Shown: positions 21,256 through 32,195, counted from the stretch's first letter. The stretch is 64,000 nt of DNA from Porphyra umbilicalis (GCA_002049455.2 KV918874.1:124001-188000); one strand, 5' to 3'. Notes: generated by a model not told the origin, from the letters alone. Program-made: numbers and translations.

Positions 21256-21434
21256 GCTGCCTCCCCACTCTCCTGCGACGTCGGCGGCCGTTGCCAATAC
21301 GGCGACTGGCAATGATTTCTCGACGGCCTCAGATGTGGCCGTGCGGTCTGCTCTTCCAGGGACTTCCGCGCCGGCGGACGGCGCGTCGTCGATCGGCGCC
21401 TCTGCGGATGTACCTCGCCCCGCGGGTGTAAGGT

Positions 21435-22199
21435 GTGTGCACGCTGTCCTACTTCGCTCCGTCGCCCGGATGCGCCGAGGTGGCCGTGACGGAGTTCCTG
21501 CCCCGCATCTTCAGCAAGGACACCCTGCGTGTGGTGGCTGTGAACGCCTCCCTCAACTGCTTTGTGGCCGAGGGCTTCGACCAGTTGAGCCGTGGGTCTG
21601 ACGACAAGGCCAACGTAGCGCGCGCGTGGGGCGCCATGCAGCTGCGATCGACTCATTTCTTGGAGGAATTGCGGCGAGCGGGTGTTCCGGACTATTCCCC
21701 TGCTGTGCTGAGCTTGCTCGTGGACGGGCTTGTTCAAGACCCTTCCGTGGCAGCAGCGCTCGAGGGCGAGATATCGACGGTCGAGTTTATTCGCGTTGCG
21801 AGGCTGGTGTGCGCCAAGCTGGAAGCATCAGCTCTTCCGGTCTCCCTGGTGCACGGCGACCTGACGATGGGCAACGTTGGGCGCAAGCGGGACGGCGGTC
21901 TGCCCATTTTTGATTGGGAATATGCGTACCTGTCGCATCCGTTTTGCCACTCTTACCACTCGCGCGACCTCCTACGCTCACCTGAAGTGCGGCGCGCTGA
22001 TCTGGACTGTTGGTCCGCACTGGTGTGCCTGGAACAAGCTGAAGCAGAACTGGCGGCTGCGGCGGTCGTGGGGGGGTTGGCCACACTACAATGGCACGTG
22101 GCGTTGCTTCCGGCGTGCCGTAGGATGCTGCACCATAGTCACGTTCGTGCGATCCGCTACTATGTCAGCCAGCTCCTTGATGCTTTGAGATCTTTGTGA
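21435..22199 (+). CDS. Aminoglycoside phosphotransferase/choline-kinase-like protein, N-terminally truncated
   Basis: The product is 254 residues. The C-lobe is convincing: the catalytic loop LVHGDLTMGNV (HGDxxxxN, about residue 139) is followed by the metal-binding segment IFDWEYAYLSHPF (about 160), as in APH/choline-kinase family enzymes that phosphorylate small molecules. The N-terminal lobe is only partly present (AEVAVTEFLPRIF onward) and no glycine-rich ATP loop is visible. The frame is closed by a stop at 21429-21431 just upstream. It may be a truncated pseudogene, or earlier exons may lie in the 20.8-21.4 kb region. It sits among transposons and its GC content is lower than that of the housekeeping genes. 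The substrate cannot be inferred. Confidence 0.65.
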   Translation: MCTLSYFAPSPGCAEVAVTEFLPRIFSKDTLRVVAVNASLNCFVAEGFDQLSRGSDDKANVARAWGAMQLRSTHFLEELRRAGVPDYSPAVLSLLVDGLVQDPSVAAALEGEISTVEFIRVARLVCAKLEASALPVSLVHGDLTMGNVGRKRDGGLPIFDWEYAYLSHPFCHSYHSRDLLRSPEVRRADLDCWSALVCLEQAEAELAAAAVVGGLATLQWHVALLPACRRMLHHSHVRAIRYYVSQLLDALRSL

Positions 22200-23030
22200 T
22201 CGCGCACTGTTAGTCCGAGGGAGTATGGGTACAGCAAGCTTTCTTCTCGTGCAGACTCAAATCACACGACTCCCCCCTTCTCTTCCAAAGCTGGTATCGC
22301 AGAAGCCTCAGAGCGCAAAGACGCAGCCTGGGCCGCGTGCGGAGATAGATGGAAACGACAGATGCAAGGAAGGACCAGGTGAACAGAAAATCGACCACGG
22401 TGGCACCCCATGAGCCAGACCACCGTCGTTGACCGGGCCAACATCACGACAGTGAGCGCCGCGTCGCCGGCCTCACATGGTCCGTCATCGCGCGCAACAC
22501 CTCGGTAGCGTTCGCCCCTGTCAGCGCGTCGCCCAGCTCCTTACCGCCCAACACCCCGCCGGTTAGCAACAAGCCCTCCGCGTCGAGCGTCCATCCGCTT
22601 GCTTCTCCGCTGCCCGGCGGGCTGTCGCCCGACTGGCACCAATGTTACGACGCACAACACCATCACCGCCGTCACGTCGATGCCTGAGTGCACACCGACT
22701 AGCTGCACACGACTGACGGCATCGAGCCGGCCGGCGCCAGGCTGGTCGGTCGGCGTCAGTCGCAACAGCTCAGAGCCGTCCGCTTCGCGCCGCCGCCGGC
22801 ACAGCCGCCACCAACACAACCACCGTCGACGCCGCGACCGGTCGGCGACGGCGACCTGGCAACAAAAGCCCCGTGTTGATGGTGACATGTCCGGTATGCT
22901 GACTGCAGCAGCAGCTGCTGCCGCACTGACAGACTAGTTGCTTTCATCGGCCCGCGGCGGTGGTATGTTTCCTTGCCTAGCACAGACAGTTACTTTGCGA
23001 CGACCACCTGCCAGGTGGTGGTGGCAGCGA

Positions 23031-23061
<31 letters not shown>

Positions 23062-23118
23062 GGCGACCCTGACCCTCGCTCCGCTCGCCCTGACATCTAG
23101 CGCGATGCTCTATTATAG
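22200..23118. other. Spacer between transposon insertions
   Basis: No gene supported. A minus-strand frame at 22541-22888 has a short hydrophobic stretch (VTAVMVLCVVTLVPVG) but no recognisable domain. A GGC-type microsatellite lies near 23030-23070. Confidence 0.35.
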
Positions 23119-23245
23119 TGTGCTTCTCACAAAAACTGGATCCGCAACATCCGCTTCAGCATCATGAACCGCCCCCTGAGCCAATGAAACAGTGATTTTG
23201 CAACGGAAGCTGATGCACCGAGGTCCAGTTTTTGTGAGAAGCACA
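23119..23245. mobile_element. 127-bp MITE, copy 2
   Basis: Identical by eye to 20615-20741. It is flanked by a 4-bp direct repeat ATAG (23115-23118 and 23246-23249), consistent with a target-site duplication. It has no coding capacity. Confidence 0.88.
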
Positions 23246-23432
23246 ATAGAGATGTTCATCGTCGCGTCCGATCGGTGATTGGTTGGTGCCTTCGAACCGT
23301 CCCATCAAACCACCGCAAAAACCAGGCCTCTCGCGTTGACTGGACGAGATCCGCTCGGGCAGAGGCGGCCCCGCCGTTGAAACGGTCGGACTGCGAATAT
23401 CTGGGCCTCAGCCGCCGCCACGCAGCGGTTGG

Positions 23433-24569
23433 TAGGGATGGGCGAGTGATTAATTGGAATCGGGTATAAATCGATTAATCGGGCCGAAAAAAAAGATCGA
23501 CAGAATATCGATTTGGGAGTCGAGAAATCGGGGCAACCGATTTTCAAATAAATATGAGCATAAATATTACCGGAGCACATAATTGACACCACTTCGGACT
23601 CAGACCACCAGACTTAGCCGTCATCGGTCACTTCAGAGCTGGTGGCTCGCCGAGCTGACGCTTGGCAACCGCTGGTTGCTCTCGCTCATTCGTGCGAGGA
23701 TACGTAACGCGATGCGGCCAGAATGCTGTGGGATGGTTCCATCGGGCACTGAAGTCTGGGTGCAGCGTTGACAGCTTGTCTTCGAACCCCTACACCGTCC
23801 GTACACAGGCTCTCGTCACCGACTGCGGTTCCCTCCACTACCCCACGACTTTCTTGAAGCGCATCACGGGTTCATGCCTGACGTCCAACACCCCTGACCA
23901 TGTCGACGCTGTCTGTGCCGCCCGAGTCGAGCCAGGCCGCCACAGTGCCCAGCGCTGGCCCCTCTGCCCAGTGCGCTGGCGGCCTTTCCCATGCACAATA
24001 ATCAGACTGGCGGTCGGGCGACGGTTTCCGGTGGGGGCCAGTGCCTATGGTGAAGAAGAGGAGTTCTGTCTATGCGTACTTCGGCATCGAGTACAAGGAC
24101 CCACGGGGAGTGATGGTCGTGTTATATAGATAAGCACGCTCTCGGACCTAACGCGGTTGAACGCCAATGGTGCACGCCAGAGGGAGGCGCCGAGAAGCGA
24201 CGGGGGGGTGCGGGGGAGGCGCCGAGAGGCAAGGCTGGGAGCGGGGGAGGCGCCGAAGAGCAAGGCGGGGAGCGGGGGTGACTCAGAAGAGCAAGGCAGG
24301 GTGCTGGGGACCCGAAGAAAGGAACGACCGGGACCAGCGCGAGGGTGTTGCTGGACATGCACGAATGGGTGGACGATTACGCGTACCGTCGATAACTACG
24401 AGAGCAACAGCCAAAGACAAGTGCCTGCAGAGTCACCTCCATCCACCTGTTTTCCGCTGCGTGCAAGCCTCGCTGGCGGCAGGTGAAAAAATCGATTTGA
24501 AATCGATCATCGGTTGTGACTGAAGCCCAATTTATCGATTTAGCCCAGCCAACCGATTGCCCACCCCTA
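23433..24569. mobile_element. hAT-superfamily non-autonomous transposon with 8-bp target duplication
   Basis: The ends are inverted: TAGGGATGGGCGA at the left, and CCCACCCCTA closing the right. Both sides are flanked by the same 8 bp GCGGTTGG (23425-23432 and 24570-24577), the target-site signature of hAT elements. AT-rich subterminal zones contain many ATCGAT/AATCG motifs, as hAT subterminal repeats do. The 1137-bp body has only short frames (longest ~155 codons) and no hAT dimerisation or RNase-H motifs, so it depends on a transposase elsewhere. A GC-rich imperfect tandem repeat of about 32 bp lies at 24185-24300. Confidence 0.85.
24185..24300. repeat. ~32-bp imperfect tandem repeat inside the hAT element
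   Basis: About four units resembling GAGGCGCCGAGAGGCAAGGC plus a G-rich spacer follow one another. This is a minisatellite with no coding role visible. Confidence 0.5.
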
Positions 24570-25310
24570 GCGGTTGGGTCTGTCCGCAGACGCCCCCTGA
24601 CGGCCCGTATTGATACCGCCGTGGCTCCGTGCTGGATGACATCCAACCATTGTGATGGAAAGGGCGCTCAGGATGACTGGGACACGGACGCCGCCGTCAG
24701 GCTCGATTTTTTGCGAGCTCAGGTCCGCCCTCTGAGCACCGCCTTTGCCGGGGTATGGAATTGGCGTCGGATTTCCCCCGGCCGCGGCGGTGGCCGGATC
24801 CGGCGACACCGGCGCCTCCGCCGTGGGAGCGCGCGTCCCCCCCCCTTCAAGCCCCTTCGCTGGCCGCTCCCGCAACCTCTCCACCGGCCGGGCAACCTAT
24901 CCACCGGCCGGGCCGCCGTTGCACAGGTCGCGCGCCGCGCGCCTCGCTGTAGGTAGGGCCCGACCGCCGCCCCGCGCGACCACCGAGACGGCCGCGCCTC
25001 GCCGCCGCCGTGGCACGCCGCTCGTTGACCGCAGCCTAGACCGCCGTCGCCCTGGGTTCGCTTCCCCCCCGCCCGCTCCAGCCCCGCGTGCGTTTCATTC
25101 CGATTCTCCCAGCTCGTGGAGCCCGCCCCTGGCCACGTCACACCCGCGCGCGCACGTCCAGTCGACTCCGCTCCCACAGTCGTTGCTGCACGGCTTCGTC
25201 TCGCTGCAACCGTTGTTTTTGTGCGCTCCACCCCCGCTGCCGTCATCCCTACCGACGAGGTCGGCCCTCGCCGGTGGAGCAGACTGCCTCGTCGCTCCCC
25301 CCGCAACACG
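24570..25310. other. 5' flank of the carrier gene
   Basis: No separate gene recognised. Open frames are Pro/Arg-rich shadows. The region should hold the promoter and 5' UTR of the gene starting at 25311. Confidence 0.4.
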
Positions 25311-27225
25311 ATGGACGGCGCCACCGCCCGCCTGCCAGCCGTTTCGGGTGGCATGCCGACGCGCCGACGGCGCCTCGGCCGCGCACGCCGCGGCGGCCCG
25401 CTGCTGCGCCCCCTGGCCAAGGCCGGCCTCGCGTCTCCCCCTACCGTTGCCGGGACGACCACCGGCACCCGGAGCCCGTCGCCGGGCGCGCACGTGGCCG
25501 CCGCCACGACCGTGTCGGCGCGCCAAAAGTCGCTCGCATCCCTCCTAGCCGGCGGCACCGCCGGTACCCTGTCGGCAACGTTCACCTGCCCAATGGAGGT
25601 GGTCAAGACGCAGCTCCAGTCAGCCAGCCGTGCAGTCGTCAGCGGCTCGGTGGCGGTTCCGCGGCGGTCGGCGCTGAGCGTGGCCCGGTCGATTGCCGCG
25701 ACGCAGGGGGCGGCCGGCTTTTTTCGGGGCCTCCCCCCAACGTTGATCGGCATCCTGCCGGCGCGGGCCACCTATTTTTGGGCCTACTCGACGGTCAAGG
25801 GCGCCCTCGGACCGGCGCTCGGCGACTCGTCGCTCGTTCACGTGGCGTCGGCGGTCGCCGCGGGCGTCGTGTCCAACACCATTACCAACCCGATTTGGTT
25901 GCTCAAGACGCGGATGCAGCTGCAGGCGGGCGCGTTGGCGGCGGCCGAGGCGGCCGCGGCGGGCGGCGCCGTGCAGGGCGCGACGGCGGCGGCGTCGGTT
26001 GCGACGACCGCGGTGGCGGCGACGACCACCGCGGCCGCGTCAACGGCGGCAGTGGCCTCGCCGGTGCCCGTACTCGCCTCCATTGCATCGGCCGCCGCGG
26101 GCGCGCCGGCGACGATGGTTGGCGCCGGCACGGTTGCCGCTCCGGCCGCGGTGTCGGCCGTGCCGATGCTGTCGGTCGTCAAGGCCGTCGGCGGGAGGGG
26201 CATTGCCGCGGGCACTGCCGCCGCCGCCACTGGCGCGGCTGCCTCTGTGCGCTCTGCTGCGACGGGCGCCGCCGGCGCCGCCGGCGCCGTCGGCGCCGCG
26301 GGCGTTGCCGTTAAGCCTTATACCAGCTACGCGGACGGCATCCGCACCATTTTCCGCACGGAGGGTATTGGCGGCTTTTACAAGGGCCTCACTGCCAGCT
26401 ACTGGGGCGTCACCGAGACTGCCCTTCACTTCGTGGTGTACGAGGCGCTCAAGAAGCGGGTCGCCGCGCACAACATCGCGAAGGCGGCGGCGGGTGGCCG
26501 GGAGACGGAGTCGGACAAGCTGGGGCAGCTGTCGTCGATTCAGCTGTTGTGCTCGGCGGCCACGTCCAAGCTGCTGGCGAGTGTCTGCACGTACCCGTAT
26601 GTTACTGTGGTTCTGTGTCGTCCGTGTGTTGCGTGGTTCATGTGGCGTCTGTCTTTTGTACTGGTGTCTTTTGTGCTGGCACCAGAACTTTGGGGCGTTT
26701 TGATGGGCATTGTTTCTCGTCGCTCGAGCTGTGGACGCATCTTTGCGGTGCCCATTTTACGTAGACTCTGTACTGACTCCCTTGCTCTGTTGTGTTTCTG
26801 ACGTTGCACGTGCTCTGTCTCCATCATTTTGCTCTCTTGCCCGCAGACACGAGGTGATTCGCACGCGCTTGCGGGAGCAGCCCCTCACCGTTGGAGGCAT
26901 CCCCAAGTACCGCTCCATGATCCAGTCTCTCCGCCTCATCGCGCGGGAAGAAGGTCGGGCCGGCCTTTACGCTGGCATGGGCCCACACCTGCTGCGGGTG
27001 GTCCCCAACACGGCCCTCATGTTCCTTGTGTATGAGTCGGTGATGCGGTCGGTCGATCGGATGGCCGCCCGCCGCCACGCGGTGGCGGTGGCGGCCGACG
27101 CAAAGGCAGCGGCTGCCGCCATCGCCGCTCGCGCCGCAGCGGCGCAAGGGGCGGCTGGGGCGGTTACGGGGAGGGGGGGACGCCTCCGTGGTGGACGGGT
27201 GGCCAGCTCCCGCTTTTTTGTCTGA
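25311..27225 (+). CDS. Mitochondrial carrier (SLC25), Rim2/SLC25A33-36 pyrimidine-nucleotide-carrier-like; one intron
   Basis: Two exons, 25311-26596 and 26847-27225, join across an intron with donor GTATGT and acceptor CCCGCAG, giving 554 residues. The join recreates YPHEVIRTRLREQ. All three SLC25 signature repeats are present: CPMEVVKTQLQ (~93), NPIWLLKTRMQ (~193) and YPHEVIRTRLR (~428). Trp in the second signature, the third PHEVIRTRLRE and the following PKYRSMIQSLRLIAREEG are characteristic of the pyrimidine nucleotide (Rim2/PNC1) branch; NAD/FAD/folate carriers are the nearest alternative. An Ala/Thr-rich insert (~200-335) sits in the second-repeat matrix loop. It would exchange nucleotides across the inner mitochondrial membrane. 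Confidence 0.88.
26597..26846 (+). other. Spliceosomal intron of the mitochondrial carrier gene
   Basis: 250 bp with donor GTATGT and a pyrimidine-rich acceptor (CTCTTGCCCGCAG). Composition is T-rich and clearly different from the exons. Removal restores frame and the third carrier signature; reading through gives unrelated sequence and a stop. Confidence 0.88.
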
Positions 27226-27565
27226 GGGCACTGTTTTGTGGTGGCGGGGAGGCTCGCGTAGGGACTTGTGGTTGAGCCATCTCTGTACCAATACCGCGAA
27301 CGCCGACGCAATAAACAATGAACATGGTCAGATGCAAATCACAGCTCTTATGTCCCGCACCGTCCAGAGCACCCGTGACCATGCACCCGAGATCTGAGCT
27401 GCCAACGAGTGTTGAAGAAATGGAGGAAGCAACGCTACGGCCGAGGTTTGGTCTGTGTACACCGACTACACAACGCCCCCCCACCCGCCTCGTTCGAAGT
27501 AATAAAGTTCGTTAAGAGACGCGCCCACCCGGCTACCTAAGACGGCTCCGCCGCGGTGGCGGTGC
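27226..27565. other. Convergent 3' spacer
   Basis: Lies between the 3' ends of the carrier gene (+) and the secreted-protein gene (-). No gene or clear polyadenylation signal recognised. Confidence 0.45.
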
Positions 27566-28432
27566 TTAGCGCTGCGTGGCCGATTGGAAGCGGAGTTCGG
27601 ATGCCGCCGCCGCACGCCCGCGTACGCGCGCCTTCATGCCCTCGTGCCCGCCGACGGTCAGATCGCGAACCAAGGCCAGCGGCCCGGCGCCGACCTTGCT
27701 CGCCAACCGTGCGTGGGCGACAGCCATCCGGTTCGCAGTGTTGGCCAGGCGGGGGCCCATCTTGCCTGCCCGCATCGAGCGCATCAGGTCCTTGATGCCG
27801 CCCGTCGTCATCTTCGCCATGTCGCCCATCTCGAGGTTATCATAGGCGCCCTCGCGGAAGCCCACGTACAGTTCGTTGAGCTCGTCGACAAGCTCGCCAA
27901 TCGTCCCGACCACTTCAGAGATGACGATCAGGAGGTAGCGGCCCAGTTCAATAAACATGTTGACTGCAAACCAGTACTGGTCAAAGAGGCCCCGGCGGAC
28001 GGCCAAAAACAGACCATCATAGGTGCCATCGTCGAGGGCGGTAACGTAGGGCAGCAGAAGGGCGTTGGCAGCACGCTCCAAGGCACCTTCAATGCCCTCG
28101 CCGACGTCCTCCACGTCCATCACGTCGGGAAAGGGCTCCGGGACGGTGAAGAACTCATCCTGCACGGACACCGCCCACTGTGTCATGTTCATGCCCATGC
28201 CCATGCCCATCTCCATGCCGCCCATCGAGCTAGACCCGATAAGCGCGTGAATCTGCTGCAGCAATGCTTCGCTCGACGCTATGGACGGCAGGGAAGGCTT
28301 CGAGGTGTCAACCGAGGGCGCCGTCGGGCTACTGGGCAGCGGCTGCTCGGGCATCTGCGCCCCTACCGGCGGCGCAGCAGCAGCAGCCACCACAGCGGCC
28401 AAGGCGACCGCAGCCATCCGTAGAGTCGTCAT
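27566..28432 (-). CDS. Predicted secreted protein of unknown function
   Basis: The product is 288 residues. The chosen start gives a textbook signal peptide (MTTLRMAAVALAAVVAAAAA) with a likely cut after VGAQ near residue 26. The mature part begins Pro/Ser-rich and has a Met/Gly-rich patch (GGMEMGMGMGMNMTQW). It continues into a helical region with hydrophobic stretches (FDQYWFAVNMFIELGRYLLIVI and EVVGTIGELVDELNELYVGF, which may be amphipathic or membrane-associated helices) and ends basic. I recognise no family. The open frame continues upstream to 28810, but that part lacks a plausible N-terminus. Coding character is strong across the length. The Met-rich patch could bind copper, which is speculation. 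Confidence 0.72.
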   Translation of the reverse strand: MTTLRMAAVALAAVVAAAAAPPVGAQMPEQPLPSSPTAPSVDTSKPSLPSIASSEALLQQIHALIGSSSMGGMEMGMGMGMNMTQWAVSVQDEFFTVPEPFPDVMDVEDVGEGIEGALERAANALLLPYVTALDDGTYDGLFLAVRRGLFDQYWFAVNMFIELGRYLLIVISEVVGTIGELVDELNELYVGFREGAYDNLEMGDMAKMTTGGIKDLMRSMRAGKMGPRLANTANRMAVAHARLASKVGAGPLALVRDLTVGGHEGMKARVRGRAAAASELRFQSATQR

Positions 28433-30014
28433 CGCAGCGGCGTGGGAGAGGGAGGGAGGCGGCGGAGTCGGCAAGGAGCCCAACCCTGTCGCAATGGGAC
28501 GGAGGAGCGAGGCCCGGAGCCGCGGGTGCACGTCGACAATCGGCACAAGCGATGGCTGTCTTCGTGAGGGGATGTTCGCACACGGGCGAGGAGGGGCTCT
28601 TGTGTGCCGGGTCCCCGCCGGGCACTGGCAGGCGGCACCTGATATAACCGCAGCCCTCAAAACTCCATTCGATGGGGGGTGCAGTGGCGACAGAGTGAGG
28701 TGCGGTCGAGGGGCGATTGGAGGATGACACGGCAGGAGCGCAGCGCCGGGTGACGCGCCACCAGCGCAGCGGCGGGCATGGCCCCCCAGGCAGTGCGCTG
28801 GTGCGGGCACTCGCGCGTACCACCGCGATGCGCATGGGCTGGGGCTGGCCGCCCGGCGGTCAGATGGGAGCGAAAGAAGCTAGTGTGACAGGGACACTTT
28901 GTCAGCGGCACACAAGCGAGGGGAGCACGAGGAGCCCGGTCGCCCGACACTGGGCGACTGACAATGGCAGCGCGGGGAAAGGCCCTAGGTCGCGAGCTGC
29001 CCCGCCGCCGGTCAGCAACCCAGGAGGGAAGACTCGGCACCAAATGTCGGAAGGAGTAGGGCGCTGTAAGGAAGGAGCCGCATGTCAGTGGGAAGGATGG
29101 CCGTACAGACACGCGCCGGGGGCAAGTGGCGTAGCGCGCGTGTCCATGCCGGAGCACGAATAATGGGCGTGAGGTCGTCTGTCGGCTCGCGGGGGGGGTC
29201 TGCCGCGTACCGCTGATGTGCTGGTGCGTCCGGGGCCAGAAGTGCGGTGGTACGGTACTGTAGGGGGAGGAACCAACCGCTGCGCTGCCAGTGGAAGTCG
29301 TCGTTGGCCCACTCGCGGGCGGTGGTGGTGGTGCGGATTAGAAGCGCGAGCACAGCCGCGACCCACACATCAACAGCAATGAATCGTGTACACTGTACTG
29401 GCCATACGGAACACGATGTCCCTCAAGGCTAACGGATGGCCACCAGCGTCCCACGTTGCAAATACAATACAATATGCGACCAGCAGAGTTGGATCGCGTG
29501 TCGATTTGCGCCGCCATTGGTCGCTGCTCGACACGCATCTGGCTTGCGTGCAACTCGGCGGCACGTTGTTTCAGAAGGCACCGACGTGGATCTCCGCTGA
29601 TGTCTACGTATTCTACCGACGGCATTATTTGATACAATTCGCATCAAGTGATGCCCCTACGTAGGCTACGTCGTGCGTGTGTACACGTGCAGTACGTGTG
29701 GTGTAGATCGTGCACGACCATTGGCGCGACCGCGACCGACGCGGTGCACGTGTCCCTCGCCACCCTGATCTGCCCTGCAGGCGGAAGCGGGCCTTCTCGC
29801 CGGCCCTCCCTCTCCCTCCCCACCAGGTGGCATATGGCACCTCGGACCGCGCCGACTGGCTCCGACTCCAGTCACTGCGGTTGACAACGGCGTGGCCTCG
29901 TCGCCCCGCGGTCGTCCCCCCTCCACCTACCCCGCTCCACCTCCACCCCCCCCGGCGTTGCCCATCACACTCTCCCTCCACCTCGGTCGCCCACCGACGC
30001 GTGCGCCGCCCCCA
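28433..30014. other. Divergent intergenic region
   Basis: Separates the minus-strand secreted-protein gene from the plus-strand NAGS gene. 29370-29660 is AT-richer with AATACAATACAATATG near 29460. Frames are short and I see no third gene. Confidence 0.4.
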
Positions 30015-30200
30015 ATGACGGCGTTTGTGCCGCTCGCCGGTGCTATCGCCGCCGGCGCGGCGATGCGCGGGCGCTGCTGCCCGTGGACACCCCGGCCGGC
30101 CGTCGGCGCGGCGCGGGGCGTGCCGCCCCGCCGACACCCCCCCTGCCACCCGCCGCTCCTGCGGGCCGACGCGCGGCCGGGTGGCGACGCCGGGAAACAT

Positions 30201-30234
<34 letters not shown>

Positions 30235-32195
30235 GGGGTGGTTCCCCCGCCCAACCACCGCCGTCGGCGGCGGCGGTCGGTGCCGCCGCCGGCCGGACCG
30301 TGGCGGCGCCCGCCTCCCCCGGCGGCACCGCGGCGACGACGCCGCACCCAACGTCGGGGGGGTTTGAGATTGGGTACCCCGCGGAGCACCTCCGCTGGTG
30401 CCTCCCGTCCGTGTCGCCCGACGGCTCCATGCTCGAGTGCGCCATGGAGGTGTGCTCGGTCGACAGGGACGAGGGGGAGGCGGCTGGGGAGGGCGGTGGC
30501 GTCGCCTCTGCGGAGGCGGCTGGGGAGGGCGGAGGCGGCACCATGGCGGAGGCGGCTGGGGATGGTGGTGGCGGCACCACGGCGGAGGCGGCTGGGGAGG
30601 GCGATGGTGGCACCACTACGGAGGCGGCGGCCGTGGTGGGGGACGCGCCCGTCGCGCCCGTGGCGCGTCCGGCACCGGACGTACCGCCCAAAGTGCTCCC
30701 CGCCTCGACCTTCCAGCCATTGCCTGGCCCCCCCGCCCGTGACTTTACCGGCCTCATCACGGAAACGCGCGTCGACGAGTCCTTTGTGCGCTCCTTCCGC
30801 ATGTCCTCCCCTTACATCTCCACCCACCGGTCGGCGGTGTTTGTCATCCACCTCCCCGGCGCGCTCATCCGGGAGCCCCTCTTCCACTCGGTCATGCAGG
30901 ACGTGGCGCTCCTCCACGTGGTCGGCGTGCGGCTGGTCCTCGTCTTTGGCGCCCGGGAGCAGATTGACGAGCGCCTCACTTCGGAAGCGCACCCGTCGTC
31001 GATGGGACCGACGGGCGTGCGCATCACCGACGGCCGCACGTTGCAGGTTGCCAAGGAGGCGGTCGGCGCGGTGCGGATTGAGGTGGAGGCCGCCCTCGCG
31101 CGCGGCGTCGTCAACACCCCCGAGGGCAATGGGCGCTCCCTGAGCGTCATTTGCGGCAACTTTTACGCCGCCCGCCCGGTGGGGGTCATTGCCGGGGAGG
31201 ACTATGGGTTCACGGGGCGCGTGCGGCGGGTGGAGGTCGACGCCATCCGCCGGCGGCTCGAAGCGGGGGACCTGCTGCTCGTCAGCAGCCTCGGGCTGTC
31301 GCCGAGCGGGCAGGTCTTCAACTGCCAATCCGAGTCGGTCGCCGCAGCAACGGCGGCGCAGTTGAGTGCCGACAAGCTCATCTACTTGACCGCAGGCGAG
31401 GCAGTCGTGGACGTGCGCAATGGGTCCATGGTGCAAAACCTGCCGCTGTCGTCGGCGGTCGACTTTTTGGCTGTCCATAGCGCGGGGACGGCGACGGCGT
31501 CCGAGTCGGACCCGTCCGAGGCGGCCGCCGCGCCCGTCGACGACCTCCCCGACGTCTTCCGCCTGTGCCTCACCGAGTCGGTCGGGGCGCTCAAGGCGGG
31601 CGTGCGCCGCGCGCACCTCCTCAACCGCTTCATCGACGGGGTTTTGTTGATGGAGATTTTCCACCGGGACGGCGTCGGCTTTATGATCAGCCGCGACCTG
31701 TACGAGGGCATCCGCGCGGCGCGCATGGATGACGTTGCCGGCATTGTTGAAGTCATCCGTCCGTTGGAGGAGGCGGGCATCCTCGTGCCCCGCTCGCGGG
31801 CGTCCCTTGAGGGCGCCATTGGTGACTTTACGGTCGTTGAGCGGGACGGCATGATCATTGCGTGCGTGTCGCTGACCATTGCGGCCGATGAGCCGCAGGC
31901 GGCGGAGCTCGGCTGCTTTGCCGTCCGCCCCGAGTACCGCAAACTCGGCAAGGGCGACGCGCTGCTCGGGTTTATCGAGCGCAAGAGCTACGCCCTCGGC
32001 GTGCGGCGGCTGTTCATCCTGTCGACGCAAAGTTTCCACTGGTTTTTGGAGCGGGGCTTTGAGGAGATCTCCGTGGAGAGGGTGCCGGAGAGCAAGCGGG
32101 TCAAGGTCGACCGGTCGCGCAAGAGCAAGGTCTACCAAAAGCTGCTGCTCGGCGGGCGCGCCGTCGACGAGCAGGAGCTGTTGAAGCACCTTTGA
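30015..32195 (+). CDS. NAGS: N-acetylglutamate synthase (amino-acid kinase + GNAT domains), probably plastid
   Basis: The product is 726 residues from the first Met. The N-terminal ~230 residues are an Ala/Pro/Arg-rich presumptive transit peptide and a linker with four copies of a 13-residue repeat. From about residue 242 an ArgA-type amino-acid-kinase domain runs through FVIHLPGALIREPLFHSVMQD, HVVGVRLVLVFGAREQID, VLLMEIFHRDGVGFMIS and the arginine-sensing region. A GNAT domain follows with CFAVRPEYRKLGKGDALLGF (~632) as the acetyl-CoA loop and STQSFHWFLERGFEEISVE near the end. It makes N-acetylglutamate from acetyl-CoA and glutamate, the first step of arginine biosynthesis. ArgA-like synthases of plants and algae have this same two-domain order. 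No intron or frameshift is seen. Confidence 0.92.
30476..30632 (+). repeat. 39-bp coding minisatellite in the NAGS linker (about four units)
   Basis: Units of 13 codons read EAAGEGGGGTMA with variations (TTA, TTT), near GAGGCGGCTGGGGAGGGCGG. Unit length is a multiple of three, so the frame is kept. It falls between transit peptide and kinase domain and is likely length-variable and unstructured. Confidence 0.75.

Noticed and set aside
23770..23800. TTCGAACCCC motif considered as a tRNA T-loop
   Set aside because: No acceptor or anticodon stem could be paired around it; it lies inside the hAT element.
29625..32189. 854-codon minus-strand frame, the longest open frame in the window
   Set aside because: Exactly antisense to N-acetylglutamate synthase; no domain of its own.
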